Assembly (NCBI GenBank): GCA_024734555.1
Contig: JANPWX010000480.1
Coordinates: forward strand, 2,456,160-2,520,159
DNA from: Trochalopteron elliotii
Taxonomy: Eukaryota > Chordata > Aves > Passeriformes > Leiothrichidae
Length of the DNA stretch: 64,000 nucleotides
Reading direction: 5' to 3'
Part shown: positions 25,601-37,853 of the stretch, one piece after another
Numbering within the stretch: the first letter of the stretch is position 1
Layout of the letters: each line of letters starts with the position of its first letter
Made by a program: the position numbers and the translations under genes
Notes under the pieces: model-generated
What the model saw: the letters and a program-made list of their open reading frames with translations, nothing else
Database searches by the model: none
Told to the model about the DNA's origin: nothing

Positions 25601-27727
25601 ATCACAATAGCCCAGCTCCAAAAACCCAGGAGGCTTTTTCTCCTTTCCAAACACTCCCATGCACCCTCTCCAGCTGTCACCTCCCATAAGAGAGAAAAGC
25701 TGCTGTCCCTTTTCTTGCCAAGGCCACAGCACTGGACACTTTGAAAGAAGGAAATGCCTTTGTGGCCTGAGCTTTTATGTCCCAATGACACATTGCTCCC
25801 TGAGTGCAGCAATCCAGCATCCCTGACACGTGGCTGCAGCCCCAGCCTGGTGGAACAGGGATGGGAACAAGTCCTTCAGCAGGCACAGGGCTCAGCTTCT
25901 TGCAGAAATGGGTCTCAGGCAGCTGGGAACAAATTAACATTCAAGTGAGTCTGTTTGGATAACAGAAAAAGCAAAAACTCTGCCTGGCAAGTGATCCCTC
26001 TTAGAGCAGCATTAAAGCCTGGCAGTTGTCCAAGTGGCACAGCAGCTCTGGAGCTGTGAGCACACACCACTGAGCTGCTGATGTGCAGAGGGCACCCCTT
26101 CACCATTTCCACCTTGAAAACTGTCTTGTGAAATTTCTGAACTTGGGTTGTATTTGCACATCCCCCAAATGAGCTGTGTATCCTTCAGCACAGCTCTTAG
26201 TTCCAGGCTCTAAATGAATCTGGCATCTGTGTCGCTCACCAGCAGTAACAACTTTCTTCAGTTTGCCTGTTTTCCCTTATTTTTGGCACAGATGGCTGGG
26301 TGATAAAGTCTTGGATACTTCCTAAAGTGACTGGTTTTGCACCCCTCATCGTTTTAGCTATCAGCAGCTCCCTGTGTTTGGAACCACAAAACCCACTGCA
26401 CCCTCAGCTATAGCCTAAACTTCCCTAAAAACTCCCTTTTCCAATCCCTTTCTCACTAATGCCCTCACTGGATCAAACTTCAGATTCATCCTGATCCCTC
26501 ATCCTGATCCCACAGCCTGATCCCAAGCTGCACCACCTCCCAGAGCTGGATTTTCTCCTGGGACCATATTTGAGCTTATTTAGCATCAAAAGTAAAAAAA
26601 AAAATAATAGACAAAAACATGAAGAAATGCAAGGCAAAATTAGCTAGGATAAAACCTGTGTGAGGGGTGGCATTATAAATGCCTAGGAATAATCACAGCC
26701 CACCCAAGACTATTTTCAAAGGAAAGCAGCTCAGCTTTGATGCCTTTGGAGTTGAAGGACTTTGGCTTTTTGCTTAAACTCCTTGTATTGTGTTTCATGT
26801 TTTCTCAGGGGAAAACACAGGCATCAGAAAAACACCCTTAAAGTAGGCTGCAGCTGAAGAAATGGCTTCATCTCTTGTGAAGAGATAAGAAGTGCTTTGC
26901 TTTTCAAGAGGTTGAAGTAAACAAAAATCAGCAATCAAGGGAAATCAAAGTGCCCAAAGAGTCTTTGCTCGCTGCTTGTCAGTGCTGAACAAGTTCTGTT
27001 AAAACCAAAAAACCAAACCAAGCCACAACCCCCAGAATCACAACAGATGTTCAGGCACTCGTGCTTCCCTGCCTGGCTACAAGAGGAAGAAGTGACACAG
27101 CAAGAAGAGGTGGTGAAGTGTCCTTCTCTCCAGGAAAACAAAAATAAAAGCTCGGTGAGGGAGACATTGAAGACCTGCACCCTTTGAAGTGCAGTGGGAG
27201 CATTGCTTGTGCTCACCAACCCCATCCCTGCTCCACCAGCTCCTGCCTGTTCTGGGAATGTATCACAGGCAGAACTTTGGGAAGGAGCAAGGTGGGATGC
27301 TCAGGATGGGCAGTGCTGGGCTCAGCTCCAGCCCCCTGTGCTGCTGTCCCAGGGCTGCAGCAAGGCTCAGGTGGGAATAATCCTCATTCTCCTCAGGAAT
27401 GTGCAGGAATGGCTGCTGGGTCACATTTATTGTGGATAAATGTGGATAAAGGAGGTAGTGAGTGATGCAAATAAATACCTAAAAAACTGCTGTGGGAAAC
27501 CTTTTCTCTTCCAGTCTAATCTTCAGTGTGCTCTGCAGCCCCAGGGCTTTGTTTCCTGCTGTGGGGCTGGTGATTGCTCCATCCCCAGGAGCAGCCCTGC
27601 TCCACCTGCCTCTTGCAGCATCCCTGTGAGCTCAACCCTCCTGTCCTCCTTCCCAGGTGCTGCTGGAGTCCTGCTCCCTGCCTTCCACCAGTGTCACTGA
27701 GGAATGCTTCTTTTTTATCTTCTTTTC
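22619..27727. other. Single-copy non-coding DNA, includes the longest open frame
   Basis: An A-run lies at 24420-24435. The longest open frame of the window, 220 codons at 24847-25509 (+), is rich in Pro, Ser, Cys and His. It has no recognisable domain and overlaps minus-strand frames, so I do not call it a gene. A short CCTGATCC repeat occurs near 26490-26525. An octamer (ATGCAAAT) lies at 27464-27471. Confidence 0.5.
24420..24435. repeat. Poly-A tract
   Basis: Sixteen A residues in a row, with no recognised retroelement body upstream. Confidence 0.8.
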
Positions 27728-28256
27728 TGTTAGAGCTGGGATTAAATGCTTGAGGGTTGCAGTTTCGTGTTCAGGCTCAGATGTTTACTAATTCTTATCC
27801 ATTCTTATCCAAGCTGTGAGTTCTAGCTAACAAAGTGAAAAATGGCTTCTATCTCCCTTTACAAGGTCTTTCAAGGATAAACTGTCCAATTATGAAATGA
27901 CACCTAAGTTGTTTTTACTTTTAACCCAATAACCAACCACCTATGGCCTGCAATGGGGATTTTTCTACCCAATTACAAAATACCACCCAGACCCATGAAG
28001 AAGGAGGTGAAAAAGGACACCCTAAATCCTCCATCTTGCTTTGTATATGTATTACTATAGTCTATAACTTTAAACTCTAAGTTTTCCACCCTGTGATATC
28101 ACACACTTCTATTCAAACTCCACACCCACAATCCCAGTGCTGTCACTCAATTTTGGAAGCCTTTTCCACGGCCTCAGGTCAAATGCAGTGTTTGCTTGAG
28201 GGTCAGAGCCTGTCAGCACAGAAAGCCTAAAATTCCCAGTGCCCAGGGTTCCAACA
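27728..28256 (-). mobile_element. Solo LTR, family B copy 1
   Basis: This 529-bp stretch is the reverse complement of 34137-34683 over essentially its full length. On the minus strand it starts TGTTGGAACCCTGGGCACTG at 28256 and ends GCTCTAACA at 27728, so the ends form a short TGTT...AACA inverted pair. The poly-A signal has decayed to AGTAAA near 27783. About 10 bp beyond the inferred end (GAAAAGAAGA) is shared with the other copy, so the true boundary may lie slightly further out. No target duplication was identified. It is a remnant of an endogenous retrovirus without internal genes. Confidence 0.78.
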
Positions 28257-31200
28257 ACTGAGTTCTCCCAGCCCCTGTGATCATCCCCACAGCCCAGCCA
28301 GGGCCATGGCAGAGCCAACACTGGGTGCCTCAGAAACACTGGAAATCCCACAAAACACCCAGAGGAACAAGGACATCCCCTCCCAGCCTCTTGCCACTCT
28401 GCCAAGCTGGGAGGGGGTCAGAGAAGGGAATCTCCTGCTGGGTTGTGGCACCTGTGATATGACATGAATTAAAGGTGACCACTCTGCTGCCTCCCAGGGG
28501 TGCCACCGTGGCCAGCAAGGTTGTGCTGCTGCAGCCAGGAGGGCACTGAAACGTTTCAGACTCCTGCTCTGCTGTGAAATCTGCAAACCCAGAGACCTGA
28601 CACTGCTTGGCAGACAGAGGAGAAGACACCCAGCATATTGAGGCTGTTAGCAAGAGCCAGGGAACAACAAACAGTGTCGTGCTATGAAATTAAATTGAAA
28701 TGCAATAAAAGTCTCGCATGGGAAAATATGCAGATCAACCTGAACTTTGTCACTTTGCTGAATTCCGGCACGTTTGGTGACAGGGATTGCTTTTCAACTG
28801 GAAAGTAACAGATTTTTCTCTCTGATGTTGCTGAAATCTGGACATAAGAAGCAGTTTGCTTGGGAAGTGACAGTAGAAATACAATAGAACTTCTAGGGGA
28901 TGTGGCTGCCTTTCATTCAAAGGGATATCAGTTTTAAGGAGAATTGAAGTTTTAATCAAAGATCTTTCTTATGTTTGTCAAAAGCAGGGAGAAGTGACAA
29001 CTGCTTGTTGGCTGTTGGCTCGTGCTGAGCCAACCCTTTGAATATTATTCCAGTTGATTAAATTTGCATTGCTAATAGGGGAGAAGCCATATGCCTTGCA
29101 CACCTGTAGAATACAGCTCCAGGTTTTGAAAGGTTATTAATGCACCATTGTGCTCTGGAGAGGAAGGGTTTGATCAGAGCAGGGTGAGGAGCTGCTGGGG
29201 GTGCAGAGTCCCCTGTCCCTGCTCCACAAGTGTAGCAGCAGGGGAAGGGAAAAACCTGCTTTTTCCTAGCAAAACCCCTTCAGCTTTAGCAGGGAAGTGT
29301 CTATCAGGGCAGCATGAAGTCTCACTTGGAAAAAGAAAAAAGAAAAAGAGCATGCAAGAGATTTAAATCGCACAGAATGGATTATAAAGATAATGGGATT
29401 GGTGCTCTCTGTCTGCCTTCAGCTGAATTTTAAATGTCTTGAGTAAAACTCACGGGTTTCTTGTTTCCTGTTGTCCAGTTAAGAACTTTGTCATCACTAG
29501 AGATTGCTGAAATTATTGCTTTCTCCTTCAGGTCATATTCAAAAAATTAAACAGACTACTCCCACTCCCCTTAAGACTTTGTAGAGGGATTTTATCCTGA
29601 TTAAAGCATTAAAAATTAATGCCACTCAGAACAAGTCCCTTTGGATTCTACAGACTGCAGCTCTTGCCTGTCTCCTCCAGGTATTTCAGCCCACATTATC
29701 TGTAATTAACATTACGTGTCTTAGCCCGTGGCTTTTTGGCAGAGAATTTTCAGCAGTGTAAATGGGAGCCAGCTCTGCCTACTGTGAAAACCTGCCCCAA
29801 ATGCCAGGCAGATCCAGTCCTGTCCTCTTCCTGGCACACAGCTTTATTAGCAGTGAAACAAACACTATATGGAGAAAATTTAGTGTGAGTTTCACTTTCC
29901 AGGCTCAGGATCCTGCCAGGAGTCACTTCCCAACACTCACTTCCACCCCTGCCACATTCAGGATCAGAATTTGCTTTTTCCACTTAAAAGCTGTTGTCTG
30001 GGGAGAGAGCAGTGCATTCCAGGAAACTCAGCTGAGCTCACTTGGTGTTGGATACAGGTGGGAAAGTGTTTGGACTCAGGAGGAAAAATGACTGCCAGGA
30101 ACTCCCATTCACCACCAGAAGAGCCCTGGGCATTAATACTTTCACCAGTCACCAACTCCATCAACCCAGCCTCAGTATTTGGGAATTACAAATTTCACTC
30201 TCCCCCAAATTTCCAGAACTTTGTTGGATTAACTGAGAGCCCTCTAAGGACAGTCAGATAGAAGTTCTTGGTTTTAAAAATATATCTGCATTAAGAGAGC
30301 TGCTTCCTATCATGCTGCCTGGAATCACAGGTTGTCTTAAATAAAGGATTTATTTTTTTCAAAGCTAGCAAGAACATTACTGGGGTTAGTTTGTCAGAAA
30401 CTTTTGTTTGGGTTCATTAGCGATTTGCCTTTTTAATTGCAAAGTCATTTAGAGTTGATAAAACTTGCTGTCAGTTTCCCCAGAAATGTCTGAGGTGATA
30501 ATTGCCATTTTAAAAATATTCTTCAGAAAAACTTTCATTTAAAACCTTATTTGTCAAACCACGAGGTGTTTTTAAAACCAACAACTGTTTGTTTTTTACG
30601 TTTCCAAACAAAAAATACCTGGGATAACAGACAGGATGAAGGAGGCAGTGGTGGCATGAAATGGCCTCAAAAATTTCATGTTGTTGACTGACCTTCCACA
30701 AGGCAGAAATGTCAGACCCTCAAAACTGGATTTGCAAAGAAATCAAACCACCCAAAGGAACTTTTAGTGATGCCTCAATGCCCATGCAGGGCTCACTGTA
30801 ACATCAGCCATGGTCAAGATGCTGCTGTTGGAAACCTGCTCTACCTAAAGGTCCAATGACTCCAGCACAAACAAGATGTTTTCTCCTGGGGACAGCCCAG
30901 CCCAGCAGGGCTCTTGAGTTTGGCACAGATGCACAAAATATTCCTGTTGTCTTTCCCAGAGCTGTAAAAGTGTGGCTGGAAAAGGCTGGTTCCAGCAAAG
31001 GGCAGCTCTGCTCAGTTTTAAGAAGAGCACAGATTCCTGTGGCAGGCTTGTTCTGAGCTTCCAGCATTCACTCCTTCCCAGAAAAAGAGAACAACAACCA
31101 AGGAAAGCAACAGCTGCCACATAATTGCAATATCCTGAAAACAATCCACCTCCTTTGATAAAGGAGCATGTTTCTAACAAATGCACAAGGCTAAGATGGA

Positions 31201-33041
31201 AATTATGCTGCAGGCTAAAGAAAAAATGTGCAAGGACTCCAAACAATTCCCAGCAGAACAACAGAAGCCTCTCCCAGGCTCAGCAGTGACATCCCCACAT
31301 CTGGGGCAGCTCATTGAAAACACCCACGGGGCAGAGCAGAGCCTGGGCTGGGGACAGGAGCAAAAACTCAGTGAAAGAGGTCAAAGCTCCAAGGTGAGCC
31401 AAGGCAACTGGTGTGGTGTGAGCTGGAGGAGCCACGGGCACAGTCAGCCTTGAGAGACAGCTAATAATGCACAAACACATCCTTTAGGAGCAAAGAGAAC
31501 CCCTCCCCATCACACTGAGCTCAAGGACGTGGTGTGTCAGCACACACAGCTCCACTCTCTGCTCTCTGACTGGGAAAGGGCCTTGAATGCTCTGTTTAAA
31601 TTTAATCCATAGACAAGGAACCCAAAGTTTCTTGAAAGAGCACATCAATAAATTAGCATCAAATTTTTGCTGCCTTGCCAAGGATTAGCAGTTTTTAATC
31701 CATTTCAAGTATGAATTGGGAATTAGAAAATAGTGCTGAGATATTAATAACAAGTAGTTCAGTGTGTGCCCTTAATTTGCCTAAATTTAAAAGGGCTGGT
31801 AGGATTTTTTATGCAGTGGAGATAGAGCTGAGCAGATAGAATAAAAATGTCTTAATGGCACAACATGCACCTAGAGCTTTGGGGCTAAATCTCTGTTTTT
31901 CTATTGCTTTGTACACCAGATATTTGCTGGCTGCCTGCCTGAGGTCTTCTGCTAAATCCTTCTGTCACTGCCAGTGGCTGTGTCCAGCCATTCACCTCCT
32001 CTTTCCACCAGCAACTGGGAAGGCAACTGAAGATGTGCTTGAATAACCAGAATTTTCCTGCTAGAACCTGTAGTTTGGAGTGTCAGAGTCAGCCCATGCT
32101 GATAAAGTGTCAATAAAGGATTTAAACAATCTATTTAATTTGTTTACACACTCACATCCTCTCTGGACACAGCACCTGCACACTCTGCAGCCTCCAGCCA
32201 AAGTGCTGCACTTCCAAAAGCAGAACAGATGGGGGTAAAGAAGGTAAGATACACCAAAGGGCTTTTTAACTGATTGTCAGCATCTCAGGGATAAAATTTA
32301 CATACCCCCAGGTGTTTGGAGGATGCCCACAAAGGCTGCTCTCCAGCACAGCCCCAAAAATCATCAATTTAGTGGGTGTTAATGGGCTGGTGCCTTCAAA
32401 GGTTTTCAGTCAGAGCACATGTTTCTTCTTTGACAAACCACTTTGATCATTTATGCTACTAGTTATTTTTAATTCAGAAAATGTCATATTAATTGTTTGA
32501 AATGTGCTGCACAGCAAGCCATGGTATTGCTGATTGCCTTCCCTAAACTCCTGCAAAACAAGCATCAAAAGTCTGGCCCAGGCATGTAAGAAGGAAATGC
32601 AATTAATACAAATTGAACTGCAAGCTCAGGTTCTGTTTCTCCTCCCAGACAACAGCAGATGCCATTAGGATAAGCTGTGAAAAGAAGTTGAGACAAGACT
32701 GTAATATTATGGTCATAAATCACAGTGTCTTTGCATAACCCCATTTACAAAATGCACCTGATTCACATGGCCCTTGGCATTACACAGGAGAACAGAGGTG
32801 CTCCAAAACCAAGGAGAGGTTGCACAACTGAAGTGAAGAGAGCAGAGACCATGCCCATCAATAGTTGCATTCCAGCAGCAGAAAACAGTCCTCAGGCAGA
32901 ATAACAGCAGAAATCTCATGTCACACAGTCACTGTATATCACATCTCTCATCTTTTCTGCCCAAAAGTTTTCAACAGCTCGGTGCGTTTTCCCTTTTCAA
33001 AAGAACTGCTGTAGTTTATCTGGAGCATAAAAAGAAGGGTG
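28257..33041. other. Single-copy non-coding DNA
   Basis: No gene or known transposon is seen. AT-rich parts, such as 28670-29100 and 30350-30620, contain clustered ATTA/TTAAT motifs and an octamer at 29062-29069. They could be regulatory, but conservation cannot be judged from one sequence. An AAAAAG-type purine run lies at 29330-29350. Confidence 0.5.
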
Positions 33042-33184
33042 ACAAAAAACAAAAAAAACCCCAAAAAACCAAAAAAAAACCCCAACCAAACCAAAAAAAC
33101 CCATAAAAACCACAAAAAACCCCAACCAACCAACCAACCAAAAAAACCCAAACAAACAAAAAAAACCCCAACAACAACAACAAA
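33042..33184. repeat. A/C-only low-complexity tract
   Basis: About 143 bp of the plus strand consists of A and C with no G and a single T (33103). CAAAAA-, CCAA- and CAA-type units drift into one another. It may be an expanded old poly-A tail or a degenerate microsatellite. Its minus-strand translation looks like a hydrophobic protein rich in Phe, Trp and Gly, but that is purely an effect of composition. Confidence 0.9.
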
Positions 33185-34136
33185 GTTAACCCTACAGTTG
33201 TGGATCAACCCAAACTACTGGCCCTGACTGACACATGAACTCCATGCAAAGGGAGACAGATAATCAGCTCACGTGCTCCACCAACACCACTGAATGCTGG
33301 TCAGGAGATGAGGTCCCACCATGAGATGTGCAGGATTGGTTCCAAATATTTTGCAGATACTAAACTGTTCCTAAGTAAAATTTTCCTGATAACATAGGAT
33401 TTTTGGGTGGTTTTTTTCTTGATAAAATTTAAGGTATTTACTAGCATTTCCTATCAACCACTCTATACCTTTTGCTAGGATCTCCTAGCCTAAGATGAAG
33501 GAAATCACAAAAACATTAAGAAACATGGAAAGAAAATGGCTAAGATGGTATTTGTCCTCAGTTTGACCTTATTTTGGAATAGGCCATAACAAAATGAAAG
33601 TAAATCTTGCAAAACAGAGGCACAGGTTTAATTTGCTCCTATTTGAAAAGCAGCTGTAAACAATCTATTTAAATGAAACAGCTTGAATAATTGAGGGGAG
33701 GAGGTGCATCCCACCTCCTCCCTTCGTTTGAAACAGGCCAAATCAGCTTTCTGCACTTCCAAGTTGTTGACATTATTCCAGAAGTAATCATGTTGCTGTC
33801 TAGCCAGGGAGGATTGCTGCCTGTCTGTGCTGACATAACTGCTGATGCCTCTTCTCAAGTTTCCAAGATTATGGTTTGACGGTCAGTTAAAAAATTCTCT
33901 CTTCCCTGACAAACTCTTGGGCTCCCCTGACTTCCTCCTGCCCCTTCCCTACAGATAAAACACCTTCACATTGTCCCCTGGACCACGGGGGATTTATGAG
34001 CACTCTCCTTCAGCAGCTTGTTTTGGGATGACTTTGTTCAAGCTCTTTTGTCCCACAGAGGAGCAGCACAGCCCCCAGAGCTGGGCACCCCTCACATCTC
34101 CTGCCAAGGTGACAGAGGGACACAAATGTCACATGT
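33185..34136. other. Single-copy non-coding DNA
   Basis: Nothing recognisable is seen between the A/C tract and the LTR-B copy. Confidence 0.55.
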
Positions 34137-34683
34137 TGTTGGAACTCTGGGCACTGAGAATTTTAGATTTTCTGTGCTGACAGGCACTGACTCCCAAGAA
34201 AACACTACATTTGACCTGAGGCCATGGAAGAGGCTTCCAAAATTGAGTGACAGCACTGGGATTGTGGGTGTGCAGTTTGAATAGAAGTGTGTGATAGCAC
34301 ATGGTGGAAAACTTAGAGGTTAAGGCTTTAGAATATAGTAATATATATACATAAAGCAAGATGGAGGTTTTAGGGTGTAGGCTGTCTTTCTTTTTCACCT
34401 TCTTCTTCATGGGTCTGGCTGCTGTTTTGTAATTGGGTAGAAAAATCCACATTGCGGACCACGGGTGGTTGGTTATTGGGTTAAAAGTAAAAATACTTTA
34501 GGTGTCATTTCTTAATTGGACAGTTTTTGCTTAAAAGACCTTGTAAGAGATTGAGACAGAGCCATTTTCTACTTTGCTAGCTAGAACTCACAATTAGTGA
34601 GACTGCATTATAAATAAGAATTAATAAACATCTGAGTCCAAACACAAACACCATCTCTCGAGCATTTAATCCCTGCTGCAGCA
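34137..34683 (+). mobile_element. Solo LTR, family B copy 2
   Basis: A 547-bp copy in direct orientation, starting TGTTGGAACTCTGGGCACTG. A TATA-rich segment (ATATATATACATAAAG) lies at 34341-34356 and a consensus AATAAA at 34623-34628, about 55 bp before the inferred end. That order (U3, TATA, polyA, short U5) is typical of retroviral LTRs. It pairs with the inverted copy at 27728-28256, about 5.9 kb away. No internal retroviral genes lie on either side and no clear target duplication was found. Confidence 0.8.
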
Positions 34684-37326
34684 GAAAAGAAGACACAGAA
34701 CCCAGAGCCCAGCTGCTCTTATAGGAGTCAGCCATGTACCACAGAATTGCTGGTTCCCTGCTGCCACTACCAGAAGGATGCATGGGGCTCTGTCCCTTTG
34801 CCTCTCCCTGCAGGGCAGAGCTGATTGCCACGGCAGCAGCATCCAAGGGAGCAAACCTGGACAGCACTGGAGATGCCAAAGCTGCACATTCCCAGCTTCA
34901 TTCTTCTACCTGTAGATGGCATGGATATACCTTGCTATCTCCAGCAGCTCTCTCCACTCCTGCTCACTTGCTGAGTAGGCAGTGTTCTGGAGGATCAGCA
35001 CTTTTAAACATGAAGTACTATCCAGTGGGCGAAATTTCCTCCCACCAGAAGGTTCAGGACACCTATACAAAGAGTCTGTGTGGAACACCGAAGCTTTTAA
35101 GGGCATTGAAAACATTACTCAAGTGAGAAATGACTGGAGGAACTCTTGCACTTGGCTTTGCAGTGACATCTTTATGCAGTGACTTCCCACGGCACGTGGG
35201 GCTGCCTGCAGAGTGAAAAACAAAACCCAAAACACTTCCAAAGAAACAAACAGCCAGGAGAAAGCCATCTGAGCAGGATCCAGGCTACACAAAGTGTAGG
35301 ACTATGCCTTGTGAACTTCACCCACAGAGACATCCCTCAGCAAATACTACTGTTGAGACAAGCTGTAGGAGGCTGCTCTCAGGAGAAGCCGCCTCTCTGG
35401 ATAAATTTGTGCCTGTGCAGCTTTGGGCTGCTTATGCAAAAAAGTCTTTCAGCCCCTCAAGGGTTGCAGCAGAGCTTAGTAAGAATGAGAGGAAAAAGTC
35501 AAAAATCGTAGCAAGTGTGAGAATGAGGTACCCTTGCATTTCTGTAACTCTCACCCTCCCCTCCCTAATTTAACCAGTTAAGCACCTCTGTAAATCAAAC
35601 CCACTGCATCTTCCTTTATGCACTCATGAAAAAACTCCTTTTAACTAAAAATCTCTCTGATTTACTTTTTTCCCCTCAAAATTTCGACATTTTTGGCACT
35701 TGATTAAAACAAGGGATTTACTCCGTGCAGAAAGCAAATCTCAAACAGAAGTTTAATACCCTCAGATGAGAACATCCACAAAAGTGATTCTGTGTCTGCA
35801 GAGAGCTGGAAGTTATCTGTAAGAACCTGCTTGCTGCAATGCCTCTCCTCTACAGAAAAAATAATAATAATGATATATAATTTGGGGCATTTTGTTTAGC
35901 TGCAGTGTGCAGAAGCCATTCCTGCAAAGGCTTCTCACGTGGTGCCATCAGCACCTACTTGCAGTGCACCACATTAAGTGTGTGGGCAGGACTGTGGAGA
36001 AGTGAAGCCAAAGGAATCTGTATGTGCAGCTACCTAGGACAACACTGCTTAAAAGCCACAACAGAAATCCTGCACGTAACTTGGTAGTCCTCACAGTCAT
36101 TTCATTAAAACCCCAAAATTTTCTCCTACACTAAGAGCACCAAGCAGCTTTAGGTCCCCCTCAGCTCCTGACTTGGACAAGTAACCTCATCTTAGAGCAA
36201 GAGCTGTGTGCTGAGAGTGTATCCTTGTTTTACCTCTCCCCATACCTGAGCCTGGCTCTGCTAGTCACTGCAGGACAGATAAATCACACCCCCTTTTGGG
36301 AAATGAAAAAGCATTTGAAATCTGGACTGACTTCACACTCTGGGCATGCCAAAAGTTAGAAGAATTAAGTTGGCATAAAGAACAATAAGCATTAAATCAT
36401 GCCTGCATTAGGGACAAGGGTTCACCCTGAAAGAACTACTGCTCTCTTATTTTATTTTCTCATTCTTTTTAGAGTTGGGAGGGGGGGGTGACAGATTAAA
36501 AAAATTATAATAATACATAGAAGACAATATTTTAATTGCAGCTTTTAAATTTTGAACTTTGCAAACATGCCCATATTCTTCAATGGGTTTGAGAAATGCT
36601 AACCTTCATTCTTAAGTGACTAAGATATCTTGCTCACATTCATAAAAATCCTGATTCACTCTGTAGCATGAACCACAATGGACTGTGTTTATCCTTTAAA
36701 AAGATCAAATGAAGCAACTGGCAATGCAATTAACTTCCTTTTACTGCATAAGCAAATATAGAGGCAGTTTCCCTGGGTGTGCAGTGACATCACACATATT
36801 TAATGCCCTGCACTGAAATTCAACCTTGTTTAAAATAGAAAGCCACATGGAGAAATGGGACTGGAGCACAACACCCTGTTACAGACCTGGGAAATATTCA
36901 GGGCTGTTTTTTCAGCCACGTTTCAGTTCAAACCAGAGCACTAAAGGACAGTGCCAGAAGCAAAGTTGCATCTTTTGTACCTAGACTTGATATGGATTTA
37001 ATCAAAGTAAATTGACATTGTCTTATAATTTACTATATCTGAGGGTTCCATAAACACTTCTAAGTTTGTGTTGTGCTATGCAGATTATTAAATGAATATA
37101 GAAATGAAGACAAACCTCTCCAAGACGTTCTAAGCACTGAAAAGAATAATTAAATTTGATCTCAACTCTGAATTTTGGTGTTTGATTTCTCAGTTTTTAA
37201 AATCAAAATAATCCTCCCCTCCATATTTATAAACCACACTCACTCTCCAATTCTGTCCCTCCTAGAGATAAGTAATTGCACAATCTGTGCTCTGCATTCA
37301 TTTAGCTGAGAACACACTCACAGGCT
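34684..37326. other. Single-copy non-coding DNA
   Basis: No gene or transposon is recognised. An ATAATAATAATG stretch lies near 35861-35872 and a G-run at 36480-36488. The segment 36340-37200 is AT-rich with several homeodomain-type TAAT motifs. Confidence 0.55.
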
Positions 37327-37853
37327 CTGAGGGAGCTGGCAGAGGGAGTGTCTAAGCCACTTTCCATCATATTTCAGAAATTGTGGCACGCCACGGAAGC
37401 TCCCACTCATTATAAAAGGGGAAACATAACCCCCATTTTTAAAAAGATTAAAAAAAAAAAAAGGCACAGGGAACTACAGGAACAGTCAGTGTCACTTTGG
37501 TGTGCCCCAAGATCATGGAACAGATGTTCCTTTCTATGCTGAGGCACATGGAAAATAAGGAGGAGGTTGGTGACAGCCAAAACAGCATCATCAATGCCAA
37601 ATAATGCCTGACAAATGTGGTGGCCTTCCAGGATGGGGTTACACCACTGGTGGACAAAGGAAGAGCAGCTGACATCTACCTGGGCTTGTCAAAGTGTTTG
37701 ACCCTGTCCTGCACAACACCTTTGTTTCTAAATTGGAGGAACATGGATTTGGTGGGTGTGGTTGGTCTGGTGGAAGGTGTCCCTGCCCATGGCAAGGAGT
37801 GTGGAATTATATGATTTTTAAGGTCCCTTCAAACACAAGCCATTCTGCGATTA
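37327..37853 (+). mobile_element. CR1 LINE, internally deleted (RT N-half joined to 3' UTR)
   Basis: The left part (37327 to about 37740) follows the first half of the CR1 RT domain. It includes AAGCCACTTTCCATCATATT near 37353, an A-expanded stretch at 37448-37460, GGGAACTACAGG and the codons for a VDKGRAADIYLGLSKC-like segment. From about 37741 it passes directly into the CR1 3' UTR (GTGGAAGGTGTCCCTGCCCA, then AAGGTCCCTTC) and ends CATTCTGCGATTA. The catalytic FADD region and ORF2 C-terminus are absent, so several hundred bases are missing inside. Frameshifts and stops are present and the copy is inactive. Confidence 0.88.

Noticed and set aside
26490..26525. CCTGATCC mini-repeat
   Set aside because: Three imperfect copies in 36 bp with no wider structure; not informative.
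32948..33208. Minus-strand 86-codon frame looking like a hydrophobic membrane protein
   Set aside because: It is the translation of the A/C-only low-complexity tract; Phe, Trp, Gly and Val arise from G/T-only codons.
27728..34683. LTR-B pair as a provirus
   Set aside because: The copies are inverted and the DNA between shows no retroviral coding content.
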